The position numbers and the translations under genes are program-made. The notes below the pieces were generated by a model. It made no database searches. It worked only from the letters and a program-made list of their open reading frames with translations, and was not told the origin of the DNA. Positions 24,153-32,390 of a stretch of 39,003 nucleotides of DNA are shown here, piece after piece; within the stretch, counting starts at the first letter, position 1, and the number at the start of each line of letters is the position of its first letter. Source of the DNA: Steroidobacteraceae bacterium (GTDB lineage Bacteria; Chloroflexota; Limnocylindria; QHBO01); assembly GCA_025935615.1 (NCBI GenBank), contig JAICUY010000009.1, forward strand, positions 1-39,003, given 5' to 3'.

Positions 24153-24361
24153 GGAAGATCGGGCTGGGACTGATCATCGCGTACCAGAAGCTGACCTTCT
24201 GGATGCCGCCCACCTGCCGTTACACGCCGAGCTGCTCGCGCTACACGTACGAGGCGATCGAGCGCTACGGGCTGCTGCGCGGTTCGTGGATGGGGATGCG
24301 CCGCATCGCTCGCTGCAATCCGCTGCATCCGGGCGGTCACGACCCGGTCCCCACCCGCTAG
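24149..24361 (+). CDS. yidD: Membrane protein insertion efficiency factor YidD
   Basis: 70-residue protein that aids YidC/Sec-dependent membrane insertion at the inner membrane. The family core is complete: [25 protein letters not shown], cited by its landmarks CRYTPSCS (Cys23 and Cys29) and YEAIERYG, then [17 protein letters not shown] with the third Cys. It overlaps rnpA by 4 bp and is followed by yidC after 10 bp. Confidence 0.95.
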   Translation: MRKIGLGLIIAYQKLTFWMPPTCRYTPSCSRYTYEAIERYGLLRGSWMGMRRIARCNPLHPGGHDPVPTR

Positions 24362-24371
24362 AGCGCAGTCC

Positions 24372-25532
24372 GTGCCGACCATCTTCGCCGCCGGGTTCCT
24401 GGGGATCGAGCATTTCACGCCGCCCTGGGACGTCTTCTTCCTTCCCCTCTTCAACCTCCTGATCTGGCTGTACCAGGTCCTGTTCAGCGACTTCGCCCTC
24501 GCGATCATCATCTTCACCGTCCTGATCCGGACCGTGCTCGCGCCGCTCTTCATCCGGCAGATCCGCTCGCAGAAGGAGATGCAGCGGATGCAGCCGCTCA
24601 TCCGCGAGGTGCAGCGCAAGCACAAGGGCAACCGCCAGAAGGTCAGCGAGGAGACCATGGCGCTGTACCGCGAGCACGGGGTCAACCCGGCCGCCGGCTG
24701 CCTGCCGGTGGTCATCCAGCTGCCGATCCTGTTCGCGCTGTACCAGGCGCTGATCCGCGCCTCGAACGTCGTGACGTTGACGAGTCAGCAGGTCGCGGAT
24801 CCGGCGTTCGCCTCGCTCAAGGCGGCGTTGCCGGGGATCAGCCAGATTCCGGGCCAGGCGACCCAGTTCACGGCGCCGATCACCGGCGCCTGCAACCTGT
24901 CGCAGTTCGACAGCGGCGCCTACACCCATTTCCTCCCGCTCAACTGCCAGCTGATCAACGGCATCGATCTGCAGCAGCCGATCAACACGGTGGTGAGCTG
25001 GCTCTTCAACCCGTTCACCGGGCAGCATCTCGACCTGGCTCGGGTCGACCATGTGTTCGGGTTCGCCCTCGGCGGCCAGGGCGGGTTCGCGCTTTCACTG
25101 TTGGCGGTGCTCGCCGCGCTGCTGCAGTTCGTCCAGGTCAAGATGACGACCCCGCCGCGCAACCCCGACGATCCGACGTCGGGCGCGACGAGCACGATGA
25201 CCTACCTCTTCCCGCTGATGACCATCTTCTGGGGTGGCATCTTCCCGAGCGGCCTGATCCTGTACTGGATCGTGTACACGGCCTACCTGGTCGTGCAGCA
25301 GTTCCTGATCATGGGCTGGGGCAACCTCTTCCCGATCTTCGGCTGGCGACCGTCATTCGCGCCGGAGACCGGGCTTGTCAGCGCGCCACCACGCGGTTCG
25401 ATGGCGGCTGACACGAAGGAGCGCACGTCGACCGGCCCACCACCCACCACGCGCCCCGTTACCGCGCCCGCCGGCAGCAGCCGTCCGGCGAAGCAGCGCT
25501 CGGGGCAGAAACGACGAGGACGCAAGCGATGA
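24372..25532 (+). CDS. yidC: Membrane protein insertase YidC/Oxa1
   Basis: 386-residue insertase that places membrane proteins either with SecYEG or alone. It lacks the large N-terminal periplasmic domain of proteobacterial YidC and begins directly with the first core helix (LFNLLIWLYQVLF). Conserved features: the basic cytoplasmic hairpin (IRSQKEMQRMQPLIREVQRKHKGN, landmark QRMQPLI), NPAAGCLPVVIQLPILFALYQAL with the hydrophilic-groove helix, and the C-terminal membrane pair near FPLMTIFWGGIFPSGLILYW. A long extracytoplasmic loop (about 130-230) is predicted. The tail is Pro/Arg/Lys-rich (KQRSGQKRRGRKR), likely binding ribosomes. Start GTG 24372; it overlaps jag by 4 bp. Confidence 0.93.
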   Translation: MPTIFAAGFLGIEHFTPPWDVFFLPLFNLLIWLYQVLFSDFALAIIIFTVLIRTVLAPLFIRQIRSQKEMQRMQPLIREVQRKHKGNRQKVSEETMALYREHGVNPAAGCLPVVIQLPILFALYQALIRASNVVTLTSQQVADPAFASLKAALPGISQIPGQATQFTAPITGACNLSQFDSGAYTHFLPLNCQLINGIDLQQPINTVVSWLFNPFTGQHLDLARVDHVFGFALGGQGGFALSLLAVLAALLQFVQVKMTTPPRNPDDPTSGATSTMTYLFPLMTIFWGGIFPSGLILYWIVYTAYLVVQQFLIMGWGNLFPIFGWRPSFAPETGLVSAPPRGSMAADTKERTSTGPPPTTRPVTAPAGSSRPAKQRSGQKRRGRKR

Positions 25533-26509
25533 CATTTCGCGAATTCACCGGCAAGAACGTCGAGGAGGCCATCCGCGGCGCCATGAAGGAGTACGGCGCC
25601 GACCTGTCGGAGCTCGACATCGAGATCCTGTCCCAGGGCAGCCGGGGCATCCTGGGCGTCGGCGGCGAGGAGGCCCGCATCCTGGCGGCGCCCCGCTCGG
25701 CGGTGGCACAGGCTCCCAGCGTGCGCGCATCCGGGACCGATGCAGAGGCGCCAACCAGCTCCGCCGCTGAACCGGCTGGCGCCGAGGCGGCCGAAATGAC
25801 CGAGCCTCCCGAGACGGTCGAGGAACCGCGTCGCACGCGCGGTGGCCGCGGTCGCGGCCGCAATAGCCGCGAGCGCTCTGAGCGGCCGTCCCGATCCTCG
25901 CGCGAGGAGCGAACTCCGCGTCCGCCACGTGAGTCCCGCGAGTCGCGCGAACCGCGCGAGCAGCGAGAACCACGCGAACCGCGCGAGCAGCGAGAACCGG
26001 CCCCCTTCATTCCGGCCAAGCCGATGGAGGAGCTCACCGATGAGCAGCGCCACGTCCTGCAGGAGGCCAAGTCGGTCCTGGAGGAGGTGCTGCGCCTGAT
26101 GGACGTCGATGCCGCCGTCGAGGTCGCGCTTGGCGCCGAAACGGCCAAGCTCAACGTCAAGGGCAGCGAGCTCGGCGTGCTCATCGGCCGGCGCGGGGAG
26201 AAGCTGGCCAGCCTGCAGCACATCGTCAACCTGATCGTGGCCAAGCGCGAGGGGCAATGGACCCGCGTCGCGGTGGACGTCGAGAACTACCGCGGCAGGC
26301 GCGAGGATCAGCTGCGCGAGGTCGCGGATCGCGCCGCCAAGCGCGTCATCCAGACCGGCAAGATCATCCAGCTCGAGGCGATGCCGGCCGTCGAGCGGCG
26401 TGTCGTGCACGTCATGCTGGCCGAGAACCCGAAGATCCGGACCCAGAGCGTGGGGGTCGAGCCGAACCGCCGGATCGTGATCCTGCCCGCATCGAAGATC
26501 GAGGCATAG
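25529..26509 (+). CDS. jag: Jag/KhpB RNA-binding protein
   Basis: 326-residue RNA-binding protein (SpoIIIJ-associated, KhpB). The N-terminal Jag domain spans about 1-55 (FTGKNVEEAIRGAMKEYGAD, GSRGILGVGGEEARI). The middle (about 95-160) is a low-complexity Arg/Glu/Pro region with a duplicated EPREQREPREPREQREP-type repeat, visible also as a direct DNA repeat near 25948-25999. The KH domain follows (SELGVLIGRRGEKLASLQHIVNL, landmark GVLIGRRGEKL), then an R3H domain (VENYRGRREDQLREVADRAA, ERRVVHVMLAE). The linker is longer than in the Gram-positive model proteins. It is coupled to yidC (ATGA, 25529-25532). Confidence 0.92.
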   Translation: MTFREFTGKNVEEAIRGAMKEYGADLSELDIEILSQGSRGILGVGGEEARILAAPRSAVAQAPSVRASGTDAEAPTSSAAEPAGAEAAEMTEPPETVEEPRRTRGGRGRGRNSRERSERPSRSSREERTPRPPRESRESREPREQREPREPREQREPAPFIPAKPMEELTDEQRHVLQEAKSVLEEVLRLMDVDAAVEVALGAETAKLNVKGSELGVLIGRRGEKLASLQHIVNLIVAKREGQWTRVAVDVENYRGRREDQLREVADRAAKRVIQTGKIIQLEAMPAVERRVVHVMLAENPKIRTQSVGVEPNRRIVILPASKIEA

Positions 26510-26526
26510 CGCCGGAGATCGGCGCG

Positions 26527-26958
26527 GTGGCCGACGCATCGGTCTTCGCGATCGGACGGCTGGCTGCCGGCGGTGCCTGGGTGGGACTCGCGCGCGTCGC
26601 TGAGGCGTATCGGCTCATCTTCGGCACCGACGGCTCGGCAGAGATCAGCGCGCCTGCCAGTCGTGCCGAGCTGCTCGCCGTGGCGATCGGCTATTTCGAG
26701 GAATCGGTCGACGATGCGCCACCCGATCTCGAGGCGACGCATCACGACATCGCCGAGCTCCTGCGCTGGCTGCATGAGAGCGCGGAGCCGGCCGATGGAG
26801 GCTTGCTGCTGGACGTGGTCGAGGGGATCGACGACGGTGTCGCCGGCGACGTGATGGTGCAGCGCCTGTCGCGGGCCTACGACGCCTGCCGGGATGCCAA
26901 CGAGCAGGTCGCTCCCCTCGACCTGCTCGCCGAACGCTATCGGGCGCTCAGTGCCTGA
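26527..26958 (+). CDS. Unrecognised small protein after jag
   Basis: 143-residue ORF starting at GTG 26527, 17 bp after jag, with GGAG about 9 nt upstream. The composition is protein-like and acidic, with alternating helices (AEAYRLIFGTDGS, AELLAVAIGYFEESVDDAP, IAELLRWLHES, LLLDVVEGIDDGV, MVQRLSRAYDACRDAN); no membrane segment or recognised motif. A competing antisense frame in this interval has poor ribosome context. The position at the end of the rpmH-jag unit is where mnmE or rsmG occurs in other genomes, but this protein resembles neither. Function unknown. Confidence 0.6.
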   Translation: MADASVFAIGRLAAGGAWVGLARVAEAYRLIFGTDGSAEISAPASRAELLAVAIGYFEESVDDAPPDLEATHHDIAELLRWLHESAEPADGGLLLDVVEGIDDGVAGDVMVQRLSRAYDACRDANEQVAPLDLLAERYRALSA

Positions 26959-26973
26959 GCGCGGCGGGGTGAG

Positions 26974-27477
26974 CTAGAGGCGCGAATCCTCATCGCGCGG
27001 CGCCTCGGCCGGAGGCTCCATTGGGGTCGGCGTAGCCGCAGGCGGCGGCGCGGCAGGCGGCGGCGCTGATGTCGTCCCGGCGGAGGCGTTGCCAACCTGG
27101 AACTTGCCACCCTCAGACTGGAACTCCTGCCAGCCGGCCCAGCCCATCAGGAAGCCGCCGATCACGCTCAGCACCAGGCCGATGAGATACCCGGCGAGGA
27201 ATCCCGCGTACACGGCGAACGCGCCGAATACCGTCAGCAACGCGAGGAGACCAAGGAGTGCGCCGAGGGCTGCGATCCCGCCCACGATCAGCATGAGTGT
27301 GCCCTTGCTTCCCGGCAGCGTGGTCTGCGGCGACCACTGGGGAAGGAAGACGAGGACGATCATGGCCACGCCGAGGATCAGAATCAGCCACTGTCCACCG
27401 ATCAGGCCGCCGATGATGCCCGCGATCGCACCGTAGGTCGCGAGTTTCTCGTTCCCGTCGAGTTTGGAGAAGTCCAT
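26974..27477 (-). CDS. Small multi-pass membrane protein with Pro/Ala-rich tail
   Basis: 167 residues. Four hydrophobic segments are visible (about 15-31, 32-46, 62-82 and 83-115, the last long enough for a helical hairpin rich in Gly/Leu: VGGIAALGALLGLLALL, GFLAGYLIGLVLSVIGGFL). The N-terminus MDFSKLDGNEKLATYGA is amphipathic; the last 35 residues are Pro/Ala/Thr-rich (APPPAAPPPAATPTP). GGAGG lies about 11 nt before the ATG at 27477. No known family is evident. It lies downstream of ssrA in the same direction but is separated by a likely terminator, so it is probably transcribed alone. Confidence 0.75.
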   Translation of the reverse strand: MDFSKLDGNEKLATYGAIAGIIGGLIGGQWLILILGVAMIVLVFLPQWSPQTTLPGSKGTLMLIVGGIAALGALLGLLALLTVFGAFAVYAGFLAGYLIGLVLSVIGGFLMGWAGWQEFQSEGGKFQVGNASAGTTSAPPPAAPPPAATPTPMEPPAEAPRDEDSRL

Positions 27478-27546
27478 GAGTCGAGGCGCCTCCGTATGAG
27501 TGCAGCGGGTAGCGATCCCGCGGCGCGCACGTTAGCACAGCATCGG

Positions 27547-27572
27547 CGCCCTTCATAGGGCTGTGAAGGGCG
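27547..27572. terminator. Second hairpin downstream of ssrA
   Basis: CGCCCTTCA (27547-27555) and TGAAGGGCG (27564-27572) form a perfect 9-bp stem with an 8-nt loop, immediately beyond the ssrA terminator. There is no T-tract on either strand; it may back up termination or insulate the next gene. Confidence 0.45.
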
Positions 27573-27580
27573 AAGAAGAA

Positions 27581-27604
27581 GCGGCCCGGCTGCACCAGGG
27601 CCGC
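27581..27604 (-). terminator. ssrA intrinsic terminator
   Basis: GCGGCCC (27598-27604 read on minus) pairs with GGGCCGC (27581-27587) around a 10-nt loop and is followed on the minus strand by TTCTTCTTCG. It begins 12 nt past the encoded CCA of tmRNA. Confidence 0.65.
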
Positions 27605-27616
27605 AGAGATGAATGC

Positions 27617-27981
27617 TGGTGGAGATGGGGGAGAATCGAACTCCCCGTCCAGAACCGAGTCGCCGGGAACTTCCTACAAGCATTTCCGGCCTACTTGCGC
27701 TTCGCGATGCGGGCCCCCGACCGGCGGGGTGCTCCGCGCGCTATCCGGTGCACCTTTCGGCTCTTTGACGTCGCTCACCGGAGTCGGCGACGCCGCACCT
27801 TCCCTGATGACGTCTCGACAGCCCGGGAAGGGAAGGCCATCTCGACGCTCGTCGCTATTTAGGCGGCGAGGGCGTAACTGTTGTTGCCAGTTACTGGCGT
27901 TGCTCGCTTTTTTACGAGGCCTACGAGCATCCTCGGCTTGCGATCCCCGGTCCCTGAGCCCTGTCGAAACCTGACATCCCC
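27617..27981 (-). ncRNA. ssrA: tmRNA (transfer-messenger RNA)
   Basis: 365-nt one-piece tmRNA that rescues stalled ribosomes with SmpB. The 5' end GGGGATGTCAGG at 27981 pairs with the 3' acceptor strand ATCTCC, followed by discriminator A and an encoded CCA (ending 27617); the T-arm GGGAG-TTCGATT-CTCCC is intact. The tag frame is codons 27888-27859: GGC AAC AAC AGT TAC GCC CTC GCC GCC TAA, giving the degradation tag GNNSYALAA after the alanine charged on tmRNA. The tag ends in the ALAA that proteases recognise. smpB lies upstream in the same direction, separated by a 62-bp tandem array. Pseudoknot boundaries were not modelled. Confidence 0.95.
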
Positions 27982-27996
27982 ACGAACCGAGCCCCG

Positions 27997-28025
27997 ATTC
28001 TAGCACGCCGCCGCAAGATTGTGAA
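27997..28025 (-). promoter_or_regulatory. ssrA promoter
   Basis: Minus strand: TTCACA (28020-28025), 17-bp spacer, TAGAAT (27997-28002). The transcript would start about 8 nt before the mature 5' end at 27981, consistent with RNase P trimming of a short leader. Confidence 0.7.
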
Positions 28026-28045
28026 CGCATGTTCTGTTCGGAGGG

Positions 28046-28479
28046 CAGTCGGTTGCGTATCGACTGCCGTCACCGTCGGTATCACGCCCCGGTTGCCCAG
28101 AGGCGCTGATTCGGACCGATACGGGCTGCGCTCACCGTCGCTGTCACGCCTCGGTTGCCGAGACGCGCGGATCCGGACCGATACGGGCTGCCGTCGCCGT
28201 CGCAATCCCCGCCTCGGGGTCTGATGCTCGCGAATTCGGACCGTATCGGCTGCCCTTGCAGTCGCTCTCACACCCCGGGGCCTCAGAGGCGCTGATTCGG
28301 GCCGATACCGGCTGTGCTCACAGTCGCTAACACGCCGCGAGGCCCTAGTGGCGCTGATTCGGGCCGATACGGGCTGCCGTCACCGTCGGTATCACGCCTC
28401 GGTTGCCGAGACGCGCGGATCCGGACCGATACCCGCTGTGCTCGCACTCCGTACCCGGCCGGATGCACGGCCGACAACC
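28046..28479. repeat. 62-bp-periodic degenerate tandem array (seven units)
   Basis: Units begin at 28046, 28108, 28170, 28232, 28294, 28356 and 28418, all exactly 62 bp apart. The best-conserved part is the first 21 bp, GATTCGG(A/G)CCGATACGGGCTG; the rest (GCTCACCGTCGCTNTCACGCC...GGTTGCC...) is related in every unit. Units 28108 and 28356 are the closest pair; the first unit (28046) and the end of the last are the most diverged. 62 is not a multiple of three, so it cannot be one coding frame. Each unit has dyad elements (GATAC...GTATC in several, CCGATACGG). The array fills the smpB-ssrA spacer and ends 23 bp from the smpB stop. Confidence 0.85.
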
Positions 28480-28502
28480 GTTCGCCGGGGGCCGCCTCCC
28501 GT

Positions 28503-28961
28503 CTAGAGCTTGATGCGCGCCTTCGTCTGCCGCTCCAGCTCGCGCCGCATGTCGCGCTCCGCGATGGTGCGTCGCTTGTCGTGCGTCTTCTTGCCGCGCG
28601 CCAGTCCCAGCTCCAACTTCGCACGGCCGTCGCGCAGATAGAGGCGCAGCGGCACCAGGGTCTGGCCCTTGGCCTGCGTCCGGCCCACCAGCTCGGCGAT
28701 CTGGTCCCGATGCAGCAGCAGCTTGCGGGTCCGCGTCGGCTCGTGGTTGTTCCGATTCCCCTGCTCGTACGGCGCGATATGGGCCCCGATCAGCCACGCC
28801 TCGCCGCGCTCGATGCGCGCGTAGGCCTCGGCCAGGTTGACGCGCCCGGCACGGATCGACTTGATCTCGGTCCCGGTCAGCACGAGTCCCGCCTCGAGGG
28901 TCTGCTCGATGGCGTAGTCGTGGCGCGCGCGGCGGTTGACGGCGACGGTGTGCTCAGGCAT
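28503..28961 (-). CDS. smpB: SsrA-binding protein SmpB
   Basis: 152-residue tmRNA partner that delivers ssrA to stalled ribosomes. The conserved start [28 protein letters not shown] is cited by its landmarks ARHDYAIE and [39 protein letters not shown] (landmark [10 protein letters not shown]) and the [10 protein letters not shown] strand follow; and the basic tail [21 protein letters not shown] includes the DKR region that enters the mRNA channel. Length is normal. ATG 28961. It is preceded by a short, heavily structured leader and followed by the 62-bp array and ssrA. Confidence 0.96.
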   Translation of the reverse strand: MPEHTVAVNRRARHDYAIEQTLEAGLVLTGTEIKSIRAGRVNLAEAYARIERGEAWLIGAHIAPYEQGNRNNHEPTRTRKLLLHRDQIAELVGRTQAKGQTLVPLRLYLRDGRAKLELGLARGKKTHDKRRTIAERDMRRELERQTKARIKL

Positions 28962-29008
28962 CGGTGTGCATCGGTCAGGACAAAGCGAAGCAGGAAGCGG
29001 ACATGGAA

Positions 29009-29058
29009 AGAGCCGGCCGTATCAGCCGGCTCTCACCTTCGCTACCACGCGAGAGGTG
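29009..29058 (-). terminator. Two abutting hairpins in the smpB leader
   Basis: Read on the minus strand, CACCTCTCGC and GCGAAGGTG (29034-29058) form a 9-bp stem with one bulged C. It is followed without gap by AGAGCCGGC and GCCGGCTCT (29009-29033), a perfect 9-bp stem with a 7-nt loop and then TTTCC. The second hairpin is a weak intrinsic-terminator candidate lying about 48 nt before the smpB ATG. Confidence 0.6.
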
Positions 29059-29059
29059 T

Positions 29060-29101
29060 CTAATTCAGCCCCTCGGTGGTGGCGTGACAGGAACTACTCA
29101 C
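29060..29101 (-). CDS. Thirteen-codon leader ORF upstream of smpB
   Basis: GTG 29101 opens a 13-residue frame, (M)SSSCHATTEGLN, ending at TAG 29060-29062. It has one of the strongest ribosome sites in the window, AAAGGAGG at 29111-29118, 9 nt upstream. GGTGGTG (29106-29112) overlaps the end of that site and can pair with CACCACC (29075-29081) inside the ORF, placing the start codon in the loop. Two hairpins follow directly. This is the layout of a regulatory leader peptide. Translation is not proven; conservation would decide. Confidence 0.5.
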   Translation of the reverse strand: MSSSCHATTEGLN

Positions 29102-29128
29102 TGCACACCACCTCCTTTCGTTGGCGAG

Positions 29129-29158
29129 ATCCTAGCACGCGCTTCGACGATCGCACAA
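29129..29158 (-). promoter_or_regulatory. smpB leader promoter
   Basis: Minus strand: TTGTGC (29153-29158, weak -35), 18-bp spacer, TAGGAT (29129-29134). The expected start near 29122 would place the leader ORF's ribosome site almost at the transcript's 5' end. It lies between the ctpA-like gene's stop and smpB. Confidence 0.45.
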
Positions 29159-29193
29159 TGCCCGGCGCTCGGCCACCAATACCGGCCGCACGC

Positions 29194-30621
29194 TCAGGCG
29201 GTCGCGGTCGCCAGCCACGAGTTGTCATAGCTCGTCGCACCCGAGGCGCCGGCGGATGGCGCGGCGGACGAGGCAGCCGATGGCTGGGCTGATGCGCCGG
29301 GGCCCTCGCCGACCGCACGGCGCGAGAGGTACTGCTCGGCGCGCTCGAGCACGAGATCCTGCTCGGGCGGCGTCCCCTTCGGCACGTCCACCACGATGTC
29401 CGGCTGGACACCATCGGGATGGACGCTATGGTGGTCGGGGGTGAACCAGCGCGAGATGGTGATCCGGACCCCGCCATCGTTCTCGAGCGGCGCCCAGACC
29501 TGGACGGTGTTCTTGCCGAACGTGTGCTGGCCCATGATCGTCGCCCGGCCCAGCTCCTTGAGCGCGGCGCTCACGATTTCCGAGGCCGATGCGCTGCCAT
29601 TGTTCACCAGCACCACGAGCGGGATGGACCTGCCGGTCGCCACGCCGTAGCCGGGCAGCGCCTCCCAGGTGGTGTCGTCGTCGCCCGACGATTCCTGCGT
29701 GAAGACGACGCCCGAGTCGACGAACTCGCTGGCGATCTTGCGAGCCGCCTCGATGTAGCCGCCCGGGTTGCCGCGCAGGTCGAAGATGATCTTGCGGGCA
29801 CCATCGTCGATCAGCGACTTGAGCTCCTGGTGGAACTGGTCCGGGCTCGACTCGCTGAAGCCATGCAGCGCGATATAGCCGACACCGTCGTGAAGCATCC
29901 GCGAGTCGACCTCGCGCAGCGTGATCTCGGCGCGGGTGATGGTGACGTCGAACGTCTCACTGTCGCGCTTGATCGAGAGCTTGACGTCGGTGCCGGCCTT
30001 GCCGCGCACCTTGGCGATCTCATCGGCCATGGTCGAGCCCGTCACGGATGTGCCGTCGACCGCCGTCACGATGTCGCCGGCCTGGATCCCGGCCTTCTCG
30101 GCTGGCGAGCCCTTGATGGGAGTGACGACCACCAGGACGCAGCTGTCCGAGAGCTCGGTGCACGCCTCGAGGTTGGCGGGGTCGTCGAGGTTCTTGAGGG
30201 CCATTTCGGCACCAATGCCCTCGAACTTTCCCGACAGGTCGCCCAGCGCCTGGTTGTACTGCTGCGGCGGCATGTACCCGCTGAAGGGGTCCTGTACGCC
30301 GTACTGGAACATGCCCTGGATGGCACCCTCGGCCAGCTTCGTGTCGTCGAGCTGGTCGACATACTCCTTCTTCAGCTTGTCGTATGCCTCGCAGAACGCC
30401 TGGAACGCCGTGGTCGGGGCGGCACAGCTGCCGCCACCCGCTCCGGCGGCGAGGTAGCCGCCGGCGAACAGCAGCGCGCCGACCACGGCGGCCAGCGCCA
30501 GCGACACGACCCAGGCCGCGCTGGAACCGACCGGATGGCGAGCCGGGGCAGGATCGGGAGGCGGTGGAGCGCCCGGAGCAGGCGGCGGCGCCGGCGAGGA
30601 GGATGGAAGGCGTTCAGTCAT
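29194..30621 (-). CDS. CtpA-family S41 carboxy-terminal processing protease
   Basis: 475-residue membrane-anchored serine protease. An N-terminal Pro-rich cytosolic segment (1-32) precedes one membrane helix (about 35-58). The PDZ domain (about 133-225) contains the substrate-binding GKFEGIGAEM and SPAEKAGIQAGDIVTAVDG, cited by AEKAGIQAGD. The catalytic S41 domain has the DLRGNPGG loop (281-288), Ser345 in NNGSASASE and Lys370 in FGKN, the Ser/Lys dyad with the usual 25-residue spacing. The C-terminal 45 residues are Ala/Ser/Gly-rich and probably disordered. It lies 83 bp downstream of ftsX, a common association in which CtpA proteases trim envelope proteins. Confidence 0.93.
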   Translation of the reverse strand: MTERLPSSSPAPPPAPGAPPPPDPAPARHPVGSSAAWVVSLALAAVVGALLFAGGYLAAGAGGGSCAAPTTAFQAFCEAYDKLKKEYVDQLDDTKLAEGAIQGMFQYGVQDPFSGYMPPQQYNQALGDLSGKFEGIGAEMALKNLDDPANLEACTELSDSCVLVVVTPIKGSPAEKAGIQAGDIVTAVDGTSVTGSTMADEIAKVRGKAGTDVKLSIKRDSETFDVTITRAEITLREVDSRMLHDGVGYIALHGFSESSPDQFHQELKSLIDDGARKIIFDLRGNPGGYIEAARKIASEFVDSGVVFTQESSGDDDTTWEALPGYGVATGRSIPLVVLVNNGSASASEIVSAALKELGRATIMGQHTFGKNTVQVWAPLENDGGVRITISRWFTPDHHSVHPDGVQPDIVVDVPKGTPPEQDLVLERAEQYLSRRAVGEGPGASAQPSAASSAAPSAGASGATSYDNSWLATATA

Positions 30622-30704
30622 CGAAGGGTCGGGCGAGTGTACACCGCCTACTGTCCGTTGCCGGTTACGGCGCCATTACGTTTCGCTTACCGCGGCCGAC
30701 TCGC

Positions 30705-31598
30705 TCAGGCAGCCGACGAGAGGTAGCTGCGCACGCTGATCCAGCTGCCGAGCGCGCCCACGCCCAGCCCCACCGCGAAGAGCAGCGCCGAGAGGGTGGC
30801 CAGGAACTGGGAGCCGACCGCGAAGGGCAGCTTGAAGACGTTGAACATGATCGGCTGAATCGGATCCCAGACGATCGCGACCAGCACCAGCGCCACGATC
30901 GCCCCGATCAGGCCGCACATCACGCCTTCCAGGATGAAGGGCCAGCGGATGAATGAGTCGCTGGCGCCCACCAGGCGCATGATCTCGATCTCGTTGGCGC
31001 GCGAGTAGACCGCGATGCGGATGGTGTTGACGATCATGAACAGCACCGTCAGTCCCACCAGGCCGATGGCCACCAGGCCAGCGGTTCGGATCACGTTGAT
31101 GATTCCGAGCAGCTTGTCGATCTGCTCCTGCTGCGTCGTGATCTTCGTGATCTGCGAACGCTCCCCGAGGGCATCGCCGACCGATGAGGCGAAGGACGGA
31201 TTGGCGAGCTCGATCTCCAGCGTCGCCTGCAGCTGGATGTTGGCCCCGCCGGTCTCGAGCGTCTTGCCCTGACTGGCGAACGACTCCTGCAGCCGGCGGA
31301 ATGCCTCCTCCGGCGAGACATACGTCACCTTGGTGACCCCGGGCAGCTCCTGGATGCCGGCCACCAATGCATCGCGCGACGTGATGGGCAGGTTGTCGAC
31401 CAGCTCGGCGGTGACACCGACCTTGCTCTCGATGAACTGGATGCCCGAGTTGAGACCGGTCAGCACGATGAACAGCCCGGACAGCAGAACCAGCATCAGC
31501 ACCACGGTCGCGGTGGCGGCCAGGCTCATCATCGCGTTGCGCCAGAAGCCCTGCCAGGCACGCACCACGCTGAAGCCGATGAAGCGGACGAAGGGCAC
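30705..31598 (-). CDS. ftsX: Cell division ABC permease FtsX
   Basis: 297-residue four-helix membrane protein that, with FtsE, controls peptidoglycan hydrolases at the division site. The first helix follows RNAMMSLAATATVVLMLVLL (about 22-41). A large extracytoplasmic domain (about 55-165: VTAELVDNLPITSRDALVA, TKVTYVSPEEAFRRL) precedes the signature GLTVLFMIVNTIRIAVYSRANEIEIMRLVGAS, cited by ANEIEIMRLVGAS, and three C-terminal helices. Start GTG 31598 lies 2 bp after the ftsE stop; longer upstream frames overlap ftsE and are rejected. The ribosome site is weak, so translation is probably coupled to ftsE. Confidence 0.93.
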   Translation of the reverse strand: MPFVRFIGFSVVRAWQGFWRNAMMSLAATATVVLMLVLLSGLFIVLTGLNSGIQFIESKVGVTAELVDNLPITSRDALVAGIQELPGVTKVTYVSPEEAFRRLQESFASQGKTLETGGANIQLQATLEIELANPSFASSVGDALGERSQITKITTQQEQIDKLLGIINVIRTAGLVAIGLVGLTVLFMIVNTIRIAVYSRANEIEIMRLVGASDSFIRWPFILEGVMCGLIGAIVALVLVAIVWDPIQPIMFNVFKLPFAVGSQFLATLSALLFAVGLGVGALGSWISVRSYLSSAA

Positions 31599-31600
31599 GG

Positions 31601-32338
<738 letters not shown>

Positions 32339-32390
32339 ATCGGATCGGGCGCCATGCTAGCACCCGCTCGGCCGATCCTCAGGACCGCGC

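Noticed and set aside
26308-26775. 155-codon minus-strand ORF over the end of jag and the next gene
   Set aside because: It is antisense to the conserved R3H region of jag and to a better-supported plus-strand gene.
27674-28030. 118-codon minus-strand ORF over the tmRNA interval
   Set aside because: It covers the tmRNA, whose ends, tag and T-arm are all recognisable; the frame has no ribosome site.
28046-28479. CRISPR array
   Set aside because: Similarity extends across the entire 62-bp unit and no perfectly constant repeat alternates with unrelated spacers; no cas genes are in the window.
27921-28624. Arg/Ser-rich open frames (116 and 113 codons) across the 62-bp array
   Set aside because: Repeated peptide-like text arises from the repeat DNA in changing frames; 62 is not divisible by three.
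28962-29101. T-box leader upstream of smpB
   Set aside because: GTGGTAGCG is near the GGTGGNACCGCG box, but the full T-box, specifier loop and Stem I motifs are not visible, and smpB is not an amino-acid gene.
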